DNA of 64,000 nt from Hybos culiciformis (lineage: Eukaryota > Arthropoda > Insecta > Diptera > Hybotidae). The notes beneath the pieces are model-generated. The model was not told the origin of the DNA and did no database searches. It was given only the letters and a program-made list of their open reading frames with translations. Shown here piece after piece: positions 21,429-34,300 of the stretch; position 1 is the first letter of the stretch; each line of letters opens with the position of its first letter. The stretch is taken from the NCBI GenBank assembly GCA_964007475.1, contig CAXFZM010000180.1, forward strand, positions 62,001 to 126,000, given 5' to 3'. Made by a program: the position numbers and the translations under genes.

Positions 21429-24400
21429 ATGTCAGAAATTGATTCTTGTGATTCAGACTCTAATGTGTTGGATCAAGTAATAAATGAGCAAGATTCCGCT
21501 TTTGATGATAATCTCGATAATATTGAAATTCCGATCCTTTCAAATTGCCCCGATTACAACACATTTATGCAGTTAATTAAAAATAGCATAGAATGGAAGA
21601 ACGAAGTGAAAATAAAATTTCATAAGAAAAATGCAAAGTTTTCATCAGTCGTTTGGCAGTATTTTGGCAAACTGGAAATCAACAACATAACTTTTTTCAA
21701 TAATAAAATATTCTGCTTCAATTGTTTCGAAACGAGTGGTGGAATTTCAGAACTGAAATGGTAAGTTTTTTTTAAAAAATAAGTAGAATTAAAAATAATA
21801 AATTTTTTTGAAATATTTTAAGAATAGAAAACAAGATTTTTCTAAACCTTTTGTATAATTTTGCAGCAAATAAATACACAATTTCTTCGTGAAGAAAAAG
21901 TTGGACGCTGAAAAATGGTGCGTAAAATAAAAAAATCAAGTCTCTTCTGGTTGTTTTGTTTCCGACTTTTTGCATGTTTTAATTTTATGTCTTTATATTA
22001 TTAAAGTAGGATTGGTAGTTTGGTACTTATGAACTTTGTAGATTCCGAAATAGTTTTCTGGGCTTATGATATTTGGTTTTGAATTAATTGTTTGTATTTT
22101 GTAAAATGATAAACTGATTAAAAATTAAAATTTTTTTTGGTAATATATATGGCAAAGAAAAACTTTAGACTATATTAGTCAAATCCAAAAAATTTAAAAA
22201 AAATTGTAGATTGTTCTATTAAATTGATTCGCGGTTATGTTTTACGCACTCATGACATAGATAAATTCTTTTCTGATCAAGGAAATCTGTTTTTTTTAAT
22301 AAATTAGTAAATTAAAATAATTATAATTAATTTATTGATTACTCAAGTAAACGATAAATTCCAACCTAAATAATTTTAAACATAATATATTTGTTTGATC
22401 AATACATACAATGGCTCAAAGAATAGATGGTTTTTTCGTCGCACCTTTAAAATTCATTGCCCAAATAATAAATAACAAAATAAAACTTATTGAAATATTT
22501 TTTATGAAAATTATTTTTAGTATACTAACTCATTAATACTATGCGGAATAAATTTTAACATAAATGGCCTTTTTAAATAGGTTTTCTGAAACAACGTCAT
22601 CAAGTAATCTGATAAATCATTTACGTCATAAGCATTATATAAATATTGATCAGAGAAACTCTGTTTATTCTCAAAGAAAATTAACAGACATGTTTAAGGA
22701 AACCAATTTGAAAAAAAAAAAATCAGAGTCTGTAGATACAAGATCATTAAAAAAATTCGACGAAGGTCGTAAGCTGGCTTTAATGATAGCAGAAAACTCA
22801 ACGTTATCTTTTGAGTTCTTAAATTCAGATGGGTTCAAAAGATATATTCAAACACATTGTTCATTGGATATTATTCCATCAGCAAAAACAGTGCGAACAT
22901 CTGCCATTGATTTTGTTGAAAATGAGGTAAAACAAGTTCTTAATCAAGAAGTAAAATTAAACTCCCCTCAAACAGTCAGCATAGCTATGGATTTTTGGAC
23001 TTGTCCTTCAAAAAGAAAATCATACGTAAATTACACCATCCATTATAGCGTCGATTTGAATATTAAATGCTTTTCCTTGAAAACAACCTTCTTTTCTGAA
23101 AAAAACGGGTGAAAATGTAGCCGAACATATCATTCATCTCTTAGAAGAATTCGGTCTTACTAAAAAGAGAATTATTTTCGTGACGGATGGTGGCCGCAAC
23201 ATAATTTCAGCAATACAATTGTTGAAAGAACAATATTCTATCGATGTTCACAGATTAAGCTGTTTTGCTCATTCATTACATAATTTAATTTACACAGACA
23301 TATTCTCAAAATTTTCTGCAGGAGGATTGACTCTTATCAAAAAAATTTCAAAAATTTATAGAAAGTTAGCGTACAAAGGGCATGAGTTGAATAAAATTAA
23401 AATCCAGTTTGAAAATTTGAAGTTTATAGACTCTTTAAAAAATGTAATTGAAGATACTCAAAATTCATTTGATTTTGAAGATTTGATAGAGAAAATAACA
23501 AAACCTGCAGAAAGTTTAAAAATTTCAAACTCCACCAGATGGAACTTTACATATTCGATGTTAAAAAGTTTTTCAGAGAACTCGAAATCGATTAATATAT
23601 TATTAACAAAATTGTATTTACGTGAACTGGAAATAAAACTTCACGAAAAAGCGATTATTAAAGAAATTTTACAAGTTTTAGAAGTTTTTGTATCGGCATC
23701 AAAAATATTACAAGGTTCCAAATATCCTACATTAAACGTAGTTCTGCTATTTTTGGAAAATATTAAGTTTGATCTAGAAAAATTATTCGATACCATTCAA
23801 TATGGTACTTCAATTGAAATATGCAGACGTATCCAAGATCAATGTGATAGGAGATTAATAATACAAGACGAGCATGTGGCAGCAGCGCTTCTGGATCCGC
23901 TTCAAAAAAATAGCAATTTTGTGAGTCAACAACTTGAAGTGAAAAACTACAGTGCAGAAGAGTTAATAAATAGTCAACTAAGTAAATTTAAAATCAAATC
24001 TGTAAATATTAATGAAACTTGTACAAACAGAAAGACTAATAAAAGACATTCAAAAGTATCCAAAAAATCATTCAACACTCATGAAATAAAGATTGGTCTG
24101 TTGAGTAATATTTCGTCTACAAATGAAAATACAGATACTACGAAAAATGAAATTGAAATGTATATGCGTACCATTGTCACTTTTGACGTATGGTGGAATT
24201 CGAACAGTAAGTGTATAATTTAAAAAATATATAATTTTTTAAAAGACAATAATAAATACATAAAACCTTCACAAAAAAAAAATATTTAAGAATTTCAATG
24301 TCTGAATTTCCATTTCGTAATGTATTTTGTATATATAAATTTATTAAAGTAAAATTCTGACACAATTTTAAAGCAAACAATTAGCTGACTTTTTTTTTTA

Positions 24401-24704
24401 ATTCATCTTTTAAATATCCCCCCGTATTCATATTATATAAATTTCATATTATATAAATTTATCTTTAAATGTTTCAGAAACAAAATTTCCAACTTTGTAC
24501 AAACTCGTAAATGTTTATTGCGGGATACCTGCATCGAGTGCTTCATCAGAAAGTGCATTTTCTATTTCTGGAAGTATTCTTTCAAAATCAAGGACTCATA
24601 TGTGTCCTGAGAGATTAAGCCAGAGATGTTTAATTCAGCAAAACGTGCATTTACTGGTTGAAAAAGGAATTATTCCTGATGTGGGCGTAAAATCAAATAA
24701 ATAA
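21429..24704 (+). pseudogene. BED-finger hAT transposase gene (U1 copy), one frameshift
   Basis: Exons 21429-21760, 22581-24206 and 24478-24704 have good GT-AG borders and sum to 2185 nt, one more than a multiple of three. Exon 1 encodes an acidic start and the first half of a BED finger (VVWQYFGKL, FCFNCFE). Exon 2 completes it (LINHLRHKHY) and holds the RNase H-like core: AMDFWTC, FVTDGGRNI, STRWNFTYSML, AALLDPLQK. Exon 3 is the hAT dimerisation region (FPTLYKLVNVYCGIPASSA, SILSKSRTHM). An A7 run at 23099-23105 has one A too many: upstream reads TFFSEK, downstream reads ENVAEHIIHLLEEFG in another frame. Removing it gives ~727 aa, normal for hAT. This copy also lacks 3 nt and 12 nt present in U2-U5 (in-frame). 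It is the only copy with the 5' part. Confidence 0.9.
21761..22580 (+). other. hAT intron 1
   Basis: An 820-bp intron splits the BED finger between its Cys pair and His pair. It is AT-rich, with no other feature recognised. The donor is ATG|GTAAGT and the acceptor TTTAAATAG|GTTTTC. Confidence 0.7.
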
Positions 24705-25375
24705 AATTCGATTTCATGTATAACAAATTACAATGATTTACTGGAAGAAAAATTTCATGTATTTAATATTAAAAAAAATTTCAAATTACACAAAAACAAA
24801 AGTTAAATTTAATTTAAAAAAATTTCATTTTCAATCAAGAAATTGGTAGAAACGTATTTTCAATTAAGAAAAATGGTAGAACACATCAAATTTAATGCGG
24901 AATCAACTAGAAATTTATCTACAACACTTTGCACGATATTTGGAGCGGCTAAATATGATCATATAGGATAAATTAAATAAATAAATGTAAGTATTTATAT
25001 TTTAAATTGCTAATCCTCTATTCCATTAGAAGCTATAAAATATATGAAAATAGTAAAATCATGTATTTTTTGAAGAAATTTTCCGCCATAAAATGTTTAT
25101 AAAAAAAACTTTTAGATTATCTTAAACTAGTTATAAAACGGCCGCTACACTGGAATTATTGGGCTTAAAATCGATTATTTCATCAATTTTTGATCAAATA
25201 CATATATCTTTTCCTTCAAAAAAATATGTTTAAGCATAACATATATACATTTTTTTACCTTTAAACCATAATATATGTTTTTACTAATAAAAAAAAACAA
25301 ATTCATTTTAAATATTAACTTTTCTTTTAGTTAATCAAAGTTCAACATAGGAATTGCCGGTTAAAACAATTATAA
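24705..25375. other. Post-hAT spacer of U1
   Basis: AT-rich, repeated in every unit. It contains the P-element target GTTTTTAC at ~25288 (empty here) and CGGCCGCTACACTG at ~25139, which could be the right end of the hAT element (CAGTGTAGCGGCCG inverted). No matching left end was found. Confidence 0.4.
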
Positions 25376-25383
25376 CATCTAAA

Positions 25384-26021
25384 CAGCCGCGGCTCGTACA
25401 TAGGTGCTGCGACACTGCAGCACCCTCAAGAAATTTCAAAAAATTGAACTCATAAAAAAAATTTTTGTTAGCTCTGAATTTTTCTTAGTTTAAAATTATT
25501 TTTAAATGAAATTGCTATGCTATGCAATTGTCTCTAAAATTTTAATAAACAACAGTAGCCTACTTTCAGGCTTTTGAAAATGCTTTTCAAAAATAGGTGC
25601 AGAAATCAATTTAACAGAATTTTTGGAACTGCGAATTTCGCAGTGCAGGGATTTTTATTTTCATGAATAATTTAATACATTATTATTGCTGTTAAGTTTT
25701 TTTCTATGACTTCAATATAAGGAAAAATGCACTGCCACAGAAGCAGTGCGGCCGTATTATACTTTCTGAAAAATTTAAAAACAAATATGGGAAATTTTTT
25801 TTGTTATGGGATTTTTGAATGTATTGAAAAATGCACTGCTTCAGAAGCAGCACAATTTTCATATGGGATGGTTTTTATTTGTTTTCAATTTTCGAAACTG
25901 ATTTTCATATACATAATGTGTATGGGTATATATCATAAAATTTTTATAATTAAAAAAATGAGGCTTTTATGTTTTATGTTTTTGCAGCACCCTTTTTCAA
26001 AACTTTCACGAGCCGCCACTG
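25384..26021. mobile_element. hAT-type MITE in U1, TSD CATCTAAA
   Basis: The 638-bp insert has ends CAGCCGCGGCTCGT and ACGAGCCGCCACTG (inverted) and an 8-bp duplication CATCTAAA at 25376-25383 and 26022-26029. U2-U5 carry the empty site with a single CATCTAAA, a direct proof of insertion. Inside are GCACTGCCACAGAAGCAGTGC and GCACTGCTTCAGAAGCAGC repeats. It has no transposase. Confidence 0.97.
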
Positions 26022-26343
26022 CATCTAAATGAACATCATTTAATTTAATGAGAATGATCTGAAAGCGTTCGAATCAGTAAATTGAACTCGTTTGCTACAT
26101 TATGAAGAACTATTGGTATCTCCTATTGGTATCTCCGTGTTTCACTTAATTTTCGAAATTAAAGAAAAAAGGAAAAAATTAATTAAAAAAATTCCAAAAA
26201 AAGAAATCGCAAAAAAACATAAAATTTTAAATTAAGTTCAGACTAGTGATTCTATACCAAGCCAAATACCTACACCGTATACAGTACCAGCTCGAAAAAC
26301 ATCACTTATTCAGCAGCCTTGTAATAAATTTCAAATCGCATTG

Positions 26344-26346
<3 letters not shown>

Positions 26347-26387
<41 letters not shown>

Positions 26388-26517
26388 ACACACACACACT
26401 TAATTTAAGTGAGACAAATTTGAAAAATGACACAAATTCCAGTCCGAGGTGGGAATCGAACCCACGACCGAACACGCCGTAGGATAATGGCAATACCACT
26501 ACACCATGACGGCCGAC
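26347..26517 (-). mobile_element. tRNA-derived SINE, U1
   Basis: On the minus strand the ~75-nt head (26517-26442) contains a pol III A box-like TGGTGTAGTGGT and a near-consensus B box GGGTTCGATTCCC. A short body, a (GT)n tract and an A36 tail follow. The acceptor ends do not pair like a real tRNA, so this is a retroposon rather than a tRNA gene. No clear target duplication is visible. Confidence 0.88.
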
Positions 26518-28096
26518 AAAATTTATTTCTTAATTAATAACAAAAAAACTACTATATTATTTCTTAATAAGAAAATAATCATCCTTTTTAAATTTTTTTC
26601 CTACTGTTTCTTTTTTTTTTTTTATATTTAAAGTTTTGACTGTAAACTAAGATTTTGGTAATTTAGTTTTCAAATGAAGAGTTACCGGATCTAATATTTC
26701 TGTAAAAATCCCGAATTTGTGGATGATGTTAAATTTTGGGTTAAATTTACTAGTTCTAAAAAAAATAAAGACTAACCACAATGAATTGATCGTAATAGAA
26801 TTTGAGAGTAATATTCTCGAAAAAATATCATAGTGAAATTAGAAGTTGTCCTATTATTAATAAAGATATTTGAATATGAAAATTTGATTAATAAAAATAG
26901 AAAGAAGAAATGAAATTATGTATTTTATAGTTCTAAAAAAATTTTGTTTATAATTTCTTAAAATACAATCATTAAACTTTATTTAATTTTTTTATTTCGG
27001 TTAAAATTGGGTTTTTAATTTCAAGCGTTTTATGTAGCCGAAATTTTCGAAAACAATTATTTTTTTTTATTTTTTTTTTTGCGATATGTAAATTAATTTT
27101 ACGTTTTTTAAAAAATCTTGAATATTTTTTCTTTTAAACATAATATTGTAATTCATATTAAACAGAAAATTAATTAATAAAAATAACATAATATGTAATT
27201 AAAAAAAACTAATCGAAGAATAAGTTATTGTTACTAATTATTAGTGCATATTTCAATAAATTTAAAAATGCTGTATTAGATATAAAAGCAGTTTTTATAT
27301 CTAAAGCAGTGATTGAAATTTTTACTAGATTCATCATATTTTATTATCATTTTATGTTTTGTTCTATCTCATATTTTTTATCATTTAGAAAGATTCTCAA
27401 AATTTAAATATAAAACAAAAGAAAACTTGGAATTTTGGACAAAAATATTATGAACCTAATCCAATTTTAATCAATGTATATTTTAATTATTCTTAGAAAC
27501 TACCATTAACGCCATTTGAAAGACAATTTAATTATGTAAATAATTCACATCAGGGTGACAAAACAAATATGAAATTGCCTTTTAAATGACGATTACTTTT
27601 GCGAAATGAATTGAAATACATTGATCGAAATTTAAATAGTTTCATTATATTTCTTGTTCAAAATTCTAAGTTTCCTTATTCTATAAAATTTTAGGATAGA
27701 ACAAAGCATAGGTACGAAATTTGAACCTAAAAATGTGCAAAATATGAATTAAAAACATTTTATCGCTATTTTGATTTTCTATTAATATCTATATTCTAAC
27801 TTAGTTTATTAAATTGTTAATGTCTGTCTAATCAGAATTTTTTCATCATATTCTAATAAAAAATTTACGTCATTGAAAAACTGTTTTTTCATTATCTTAA
27901 ATTGGCTTGCAGATAATAGTGATTAATTACTGAAAAAACACATCTATATCATATAAGTACCGATAATTTTTCAAATTACTTTTTTTTATATCGGATGAGA
28001 TTTTTTGAGGTTCACAAAAATTTTTTTTGTTCAAGCTTTTTTAAGCCATTTCCACCCAGCCGCAGCCACGATTTATATATATCGGGTAAAGTAAGT
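26518..28096. other. Unit spacer between SINE and furry exons (U1)
   Basis: About 1.6 kb of AT-rich sequence without recognisable genes. The corresponding spacers are 36089-37650, 41452-43013, 51035-52596 and 56399-57960. Confidence 0.5.
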
Positions 28097-28650
28097 AAAG
28101 TAACCTCCATACTCTGGCATTGGTAATGGATGTGGTTGAACAGGTGGATCACTACGCAATTCAACGTTTTCTTCTTGTCGAAGCTAAGTTAACAAACAAA
28201 AAAATATTTTAAATTTATTTCAATCAAATCAGAAACCAACAAATTATGAATAGAAAATTAGCAACGAAAATTTATTTATTATAAAAAAATCAAAAGCCAC
28301 CGTTAATTTTTTACACCAATTTTAAAATTTTTAAGAATAATTATGTGGGAATTATGATAAAATTAGTTAGTTATTCGGAAAATAATAATCTAGCAATCGG
28401 CTAGAATCAAGAATGTTGAAATAATGTTAAAGTTTGCAAAATAATATTTTCATTTTGTTTCACATTTAAAAAACATAAATTTTATGAAAATAAAAAAGTA
28501 TTTTCCCCTCATATTATAATATTATATAAAATTTAAACTTTAAACTTTTAACTTTGAAAATATTATAATAAATTTAAACTTTGAACTCACTTCAGGATCA
28601 TTTATTAAAATATCTTCTGGTCGAGGCATTGTTGATGGTCCAGAAGCAGC
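28097..28650 (-). pseudogene. Two furry exon remnants, U1
   Basis: 28650-28591 reads SGPSTMPRPEDILINDPE then a donor GTGAGT. 28183-28097 follows an acceptor TTAG and reads ...[14 protein letters not shown], after which the furry reading is lost (TYFTRYI, stop). The first exon is cut at its 5' side by the CAGGGTTGGACTGGC MITE. Both match the stretch of Furry that precedes a conserved YGGYF motif. Furry is a giant HEAT-like scaffold acting with NDR/Tricornered kinase. Confidence 0.75.
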
Positions 28651-28976
28651 CAGGGTTGGACTGGCTATAAAAATTTAACCGGGAAGTTTTGGACTTCCGG
28701 CCCATTTCTCTATATAAAAAATACATTGCTTATCCACTTCTCATTTCTATAAACACTAGGTTCCCTAATTTTTTTATTCAATACTATATAAAAAAAACTA
28801 TATAAAAAAACTGAACGAAAAATTTTAAGAATTATTGTTAATTAAAATGGAATATTGGGAATAAATTAAATTAAGTATTTCTTAATCATGAAACCATCCG
28901 TCTATTTTCACTCTAATGGAAAGGAGAATATATCTTAAGCTGTTTTAACGATCCAATCAAGTTACAATAACTTCTT
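28651..28976 (+). mobile_element. Left 326 bp of the CAGGGTTGGACTGGC MITE, U1
   Basis: Begins with the hAT terminus at the TSD GAAGCAGC and is cut by the tandem junction. Only the left end remains, so it is immobile. Confidence 0.92.
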
Positions 28977-30742
28977 AAATTAAACTCCCCTCAAACAGTC
29001 AGCATAGCTATGGATTTTTGGACTTGTCCTTCAAAAAGAAATTCATACGTAAATTACACCATCCATTATAGCGTCGATTTGAATATTAAATGCTTTTCCT
29101 TGAAAACAACCTTCTTTTCTGAAAAAAACGGGTGAAAATGTAGCCGAACATATCATTCATCTCTTAGAAGAATTCGGTCTTACTAAAAAGAGAATTATTT
29201 TCGTGACGGATGGTGGCCGCAACATAATTTCAGCAATACAATTGTTGAAAGAACAATATTCTATCGATGTTCACAGATTAAGCTGTTTTGCTCATTCATT
29301 ACATAATTTAATTTACACAGACATATTCTCAAAATTTTCTGCAGGAGGATTGACTCCTCTTATCAAAAAAATTTCAAAAATTTATAGAAAGTTAGCGTAC
29401 AAAGGGCATGAGTTGAATAAAATTAAAATCCAGTTTGAAAATTTGAAGTTTATAGACTCTTTAAAAAATGTAATTGAAGATACTCAAAATTCATTTGATT
29501 TTGAAGATTTGATAGAGAAAATAACAAAACCTGCAGAAAGTTTAAAAATTTCAAACTCCACCAGATGGAACTTTACATATTCGATGTTAAAAAGTTTTTC
29601 AGAGAACTCGAAAGCGATTAATATATTATTAACAAAATTGTATTTACGTGAACTGGAAATAAAACTTCACGAAAAAGCGATTATTAAAGAAATTTTACAA
29701 GTTTTAGAAGTTTTTGTATCGGCATCAAAAATATTACAAGGTTCCAAATATCCTACATTAAACGTAGTTCTGCTATTTTTGGAAAATATTAAGTTTGATC
29801 TAGAAAAATTATTCGATACCATTCAATATGGTACTTCAATTGAAATATGCAGACGTATCCAAGATCAATGTGATAGGAGATTAATAATACAAGACGAGCA
29901 TGTGGCAGCAGCGCTTCTGGATCCGCTTCAAAAAAATAGCAATTTTGTGAGTCAACAACTTGAAGTGAAAAACTACAGTGCAGAAGAGTTAATAAATAGT
30001 CAACTAAGTAAATTTAAAATCAAATCTGTAAAAATTAATGAAACTTGTACAAACAGAAAGACTAATAAAAGACATTCAAAAGTATCCAAAAAATCATTCA
30101 ACACTCATGAAATAAAGATTGGTCTGTTGAGTAATATTTCGTCTACAAATGAAAATACAGATACTACGAAAAATGAAATTGAAATGTATATGCGTACCAT
30201 TGTCGACCAGGAAGCCACTTTTGACGTATGGTGGAATTCGAACAGTAAGTGTATAATTTAAAAAATATATAATTTTTTAAAAGATAATAATAAATACATA
30301 AAACCTTCACAAAAAAAAAATATTTAAGAATTTCAATGTCTGAATTTCCATTTCGTAATGTATTTTGTATATATAAATTTATTAAAGTAAAATTCTGACA
30401 CAATTTTAAAGCAAACAATTAGCTGACTTTTTTTTTTAATTCATCTTTTAAATATCCCCCCGTATTCATATTATATAAATTTCATATTATATAAATTTAT
30501 CTTTAAATGTTTCAGAAACAAAATTTCCAACTTTGTACAAACTCGTAAATGTTTATTGCGGGATACCTGCATCGAGTGCTTCATCAGAAAGTGCATTTTC
30601 TATTTCTGGAAGTATTCTTTCAAAATCAAGGACTCATATGTGTCCTGAGAGATTAAGCCAGAGATGTTTAATTCAGCAAAACGTGCATTTACTGGTTGAA
30701 AAAGGAATTATTCCTGATGTGGGCGTAAAATCAAATAAATAA
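28977..30742 (+). pseudogene. 5'-truncated hAT transposase, U2
   Basis: Coding matches begin at NSPQTVSIAMDFWTC; the BED finger is missing. Exon 2 runs to 30244 and exon 3 is 30516-30742. The A7 frameshift before ENVAEHI is present, as in U1. From 29203 the downstream frame is open for 352 codons, retaining VTDGGRN, STRWN, LLDPLQK and, after splicing, the dimerisation region. A stop (TAA) lies in frame just upstream of the junction, so only an internal-ATG fragment could be made. Confidence 0.9.
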
Positions 30743-31322
30743 AATTCGATTTCATGTATAACAAATTACAATGATTTACTGGAAGAAAAATTTCATGTAT
30801 TTAATATTAAAAAAAATTTCAAATTACACAAAAACAAAAGTTAAATTTAATTTAAAAAAATTTCATTTTCAATCAAGAAATTGGTAGAAACGTATTTTCA
30901 ATTAAGAAAAATGGTAGAACACATCAAATTTAATGCGGAATCAACTAGAAATTTATCTACAACACTTTGCACGATATTTGGAGCGGCTAAATATGATCAT
31001 ATAGGATAAATTAAATAAATAAATGTAAGTATTTATATTTTAAATTGCTAATCCTCTATTCCATTAGAAGCTATAAAATATATGAAAATAGTAAAATCAT
31101 GTATTTTTTGAAGAAATTTTCCGCCATAAAATGTTTATAAAAAAAACTTTTAGATTATCTTAAACTAGTTATAAAACGGCCGCTACACTGGAATTATTGG
31201 GCTTAAAATCGATTATTTCATCAATTTTTGATCAAATACATATATCTTTTCCTTCAAAAAAATATGTTTAAGCATAACATATATACATTTTTTTACCTTT
31301 AAACCATAATATATGTTTTTAC

Positions 31323-34300
31323 CATATACATAAGAAACTATATATTTCTAGCTTTATATGTATTGCCTGTAAAGCATGCGACTAAAAGTTGAACGCATCA
31401 ATGTGTAGGTTTTTGTGTAATTTTACATGAAATTCAAGGGGCCTTTATAATAGATTTATTTTTTAAATAAAGTAAAATATGATTAATTAGGTTACATAGG
31501 CCGACAAAACTTATACTGAAAAATAGCTTACTGAAAAACTTTACATGGTTAATTTGTTTTATTATGAAGAAATGTTTTTAGTATTTTTAGCTGTGGATAT
31601 GAAATTTTAAATGAAAGTTTATTAATTTAGTTCAAATTTATTATATTTTATTTTTTTAATAAAGTTCATCTAATTTTATTAAATAGACATATATTTTAAA
31701 GCACATTTTAAATTTAATGAATGTGTTCAACATTATAATGTAGTACAAAACATTCAATCACATTTTGTGGAAATTTGATTAATATTAATTAATTAAAAAT
31801 CCAAAAATAATTAATTATAAATTTGTAAAAATAATGTAAATAACTAAACTATTATTTGAATATTATATTTTAGATTTGAGTGATTAGTTTCGTTATCACA
31901 TTTTGTTTTTTTTTATTGCTACCATTCTTATCATACAGATTTTTATCACATTTTATTTTTTTACACTTTTAGAACAAAAATTAAATATGGTTAAAAGTTT
32001 AAATTTATTTTTTTACGAAAAAGTGTAAGATGGTCGTTATTTAGAGAAGAGTATAAAAGATATAGATATAGAAAAGAGTTTAAGATGAAATATTTACACA
32101 CCAGCGAAAAGCATTAATTTATTATATTGCTGGCGTGTGGTTTTAACAGGTAAATTTCGTGTCATCGTTTTCGCTATGTGGAATAATTTCACTTTTAGGT
32201 ATGTTTCTATTATACATTTAATTAAATGATACCTATGATTTTCGAACTCGGTTGAGTCGAAAATATGACGAATCATTTCTGAATTTGCCAATAAGCTAGT
32301 ACTTATTTGACGCATTATAGAATTCAAAAGTTTCTTATAGAAATTTGGTTCCATCAGTCTCTTATTCAAATTAAACATAGATATTTGTTTTTCTGATATA
32401 GTACAGATTTCGACTAAATCTTTATGAGGTTGTTTAAGTCCGCCCCAGTTTCTTAAATTTATAAGCCTAGAATTTGACACATTGCAGGTATTTAGAGCAG
32501 ATATACATCCAGAACATTTAACTGTCTTTAAAATTTTATTTTCTACATATCCAGCAATGTATATCACTGCACCGTTTACCACAGAACTGATAGCGTTTAA
32601 AGGGATCTCATCACAATCATCATCAATAAAACTATTTTCATCTACTTCTCTATTATTCAAAACATCATAATTATCTGAATTCAAAACTTTTACCGAGGTA
32701 ACTCTAGATGAAACGGATAAAATTTGTGTTCTATCGATTACATTACAATTACTATTTAATGATGATTTTATTTCGTTTCTTATTATTAGTTTTTTATATG
32801 CCGATGTAAATTCTGGTACAGACGGATTGTTATTCCACCCACCTCTACTTCTTATTGCAGAGAAAAAAGTTTCTAGATGATCTTGACTAAATTTATAGGT
32901 AAGAATGTAGTCTAAAATTTTGCTACTTTCGCATAAATCAACAAACATTCCTTTAAAAGTATTGATAGCTAGTAAAAACCCGATAAATCCAGTTTTCGAA
33001 CGTGAATTAATTATTTTTATGGCATTTTCAGAATCTGTATTAGTTTTGAGACTAAAAATATATTTCTCAGCAAAATCAAAAAAATTAAAAAAATCATGTT
33101 TTGACTCTACTTTCATAGGCCTTTTGTAACCTTTACCGAATTTACAACGAGAATTGAAAATATCAAAAAGTGTGTCAAAAACTAATAAAAACTGCTCCGT
33201 AGCTCGAGAGTCTGCAAAATGTTCAACTTTTTCTTCTCGCAAATATTGTAATGCGAGTGAAACACTTCTACTTAAGGTTTGAGCTGCCAAATTTACTTTC
33301 ATTTTTTGTCCAAAAAATTTTACGTGCTTTGTGCTTAATTTATTAGCGAGAACTAAGCCTTCAGACTCCTGCAATTGATGTAACTTTTCGATAAACTCCC
33401 ACTTAATTTTTCCATTTTCTGCGTCAAACATAACTCCCTTTGATGCTAAAACATTTCTCACCAATTTCAGCATATGACATACATCCATCAATATGTATAT
33501 TTTTTCCTTGGTAATTGGATTTAAAAAGAATGGCTTCATATTTTCAGAATTTAGTGATGCACCTAACTTTTCAGCCATAGAAAAATTGCTTGGTGGACCA
33601 TGAAATGTCAAACACACAATTGTTATTTCAGCCTGACTCAAAAAATGTAAGGCTTCTTTAACAATATTAGCTTTTTCCGATCCAGTTAGGCCATTTACCG
33701 CAAAGTATCCAATTGGAATTTTCCAATTGCCATTCACTGCTGTAACTAAAAGCACAAACATTTCACTGGCAACAGGGAAAAAATTTTTATCTTTGGACAT
33801 TTTGAAGTTGCAGTCAACCTGTCCTACAAAAGTTTTCTTAAATTTATCGTAGGTTATACTTTTTTTTATAGCCATCTCATCAATAATTAAACAGCATAAA
33901 GATTCTTTTTTTGTGATTCCATCTATTTTTAATTTCAACTTTATTGCTTCCAATGATTCTGAAGTAAAACCTGGATTAGCTTCTACAGATCGATACCATG
34001 CCTGAATTGTGCTTACAGCTGGTAGTTTTACAAATTTGCTTCTGACGTATTCATATGCGCGAGGAGAGTAAAAATTTAATGTCATGGCAAAACCTCGAAT
34101 ATTTGGTGGAAATTCGCCGTTAACTTTTCCTTTTTTTAAATCATTTATTAGTGTTGATGATTCCGTTGATCCCTACAATATAGTAATTGTTATGTAAAAG
34201 TTATGTAAAATAAATTAACAGCATACCTTCAAAACTTGAATAGCATTTTGAGACATTAAATTTTGCCTTTTTATTCCGATAATGATATCATTTAGTGATT

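Larger units (their letters stand above)
22954..28976 (+). repeat. Tandem unit U1 (6023 bp)
   Basis: First of five direct units, defined by AAATTAAACTCCCC inside hAT exon 2. Order: hAT 3' part, spacer, an extra hAT MITE (25384-26021), SINE, spacer, two furry exons, left 326 bp of the CAGGGTTGGACTGGC MITE. Without the MITE and its TSD it is 5377 bp. It carries alleles not in the others (a short direct duplication near 27290, GAACC at ~27451, AAAATCATACG at ~23027), so it is the most diverged unit. Confidence 0.95.

Noticed and set aside
24705..25160. Right end of the hAT element at CGGCCGCTACACTG
   Set aside because: No matching left TIR or 8-bp duplication (expected GAATTATT) was found near the 5' side of the gene.
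26442..26517. Functional tRNA gene (B box GGGTTCGATTCCC, A box-like TGGTGTAGTGGT)
   Set aside because: The acceptor arms do not pair properly, and a body plus (GT)n and poly(A) tail follow, so it is the head of a tRNA-derived SINE. The same holds for the four other copies.
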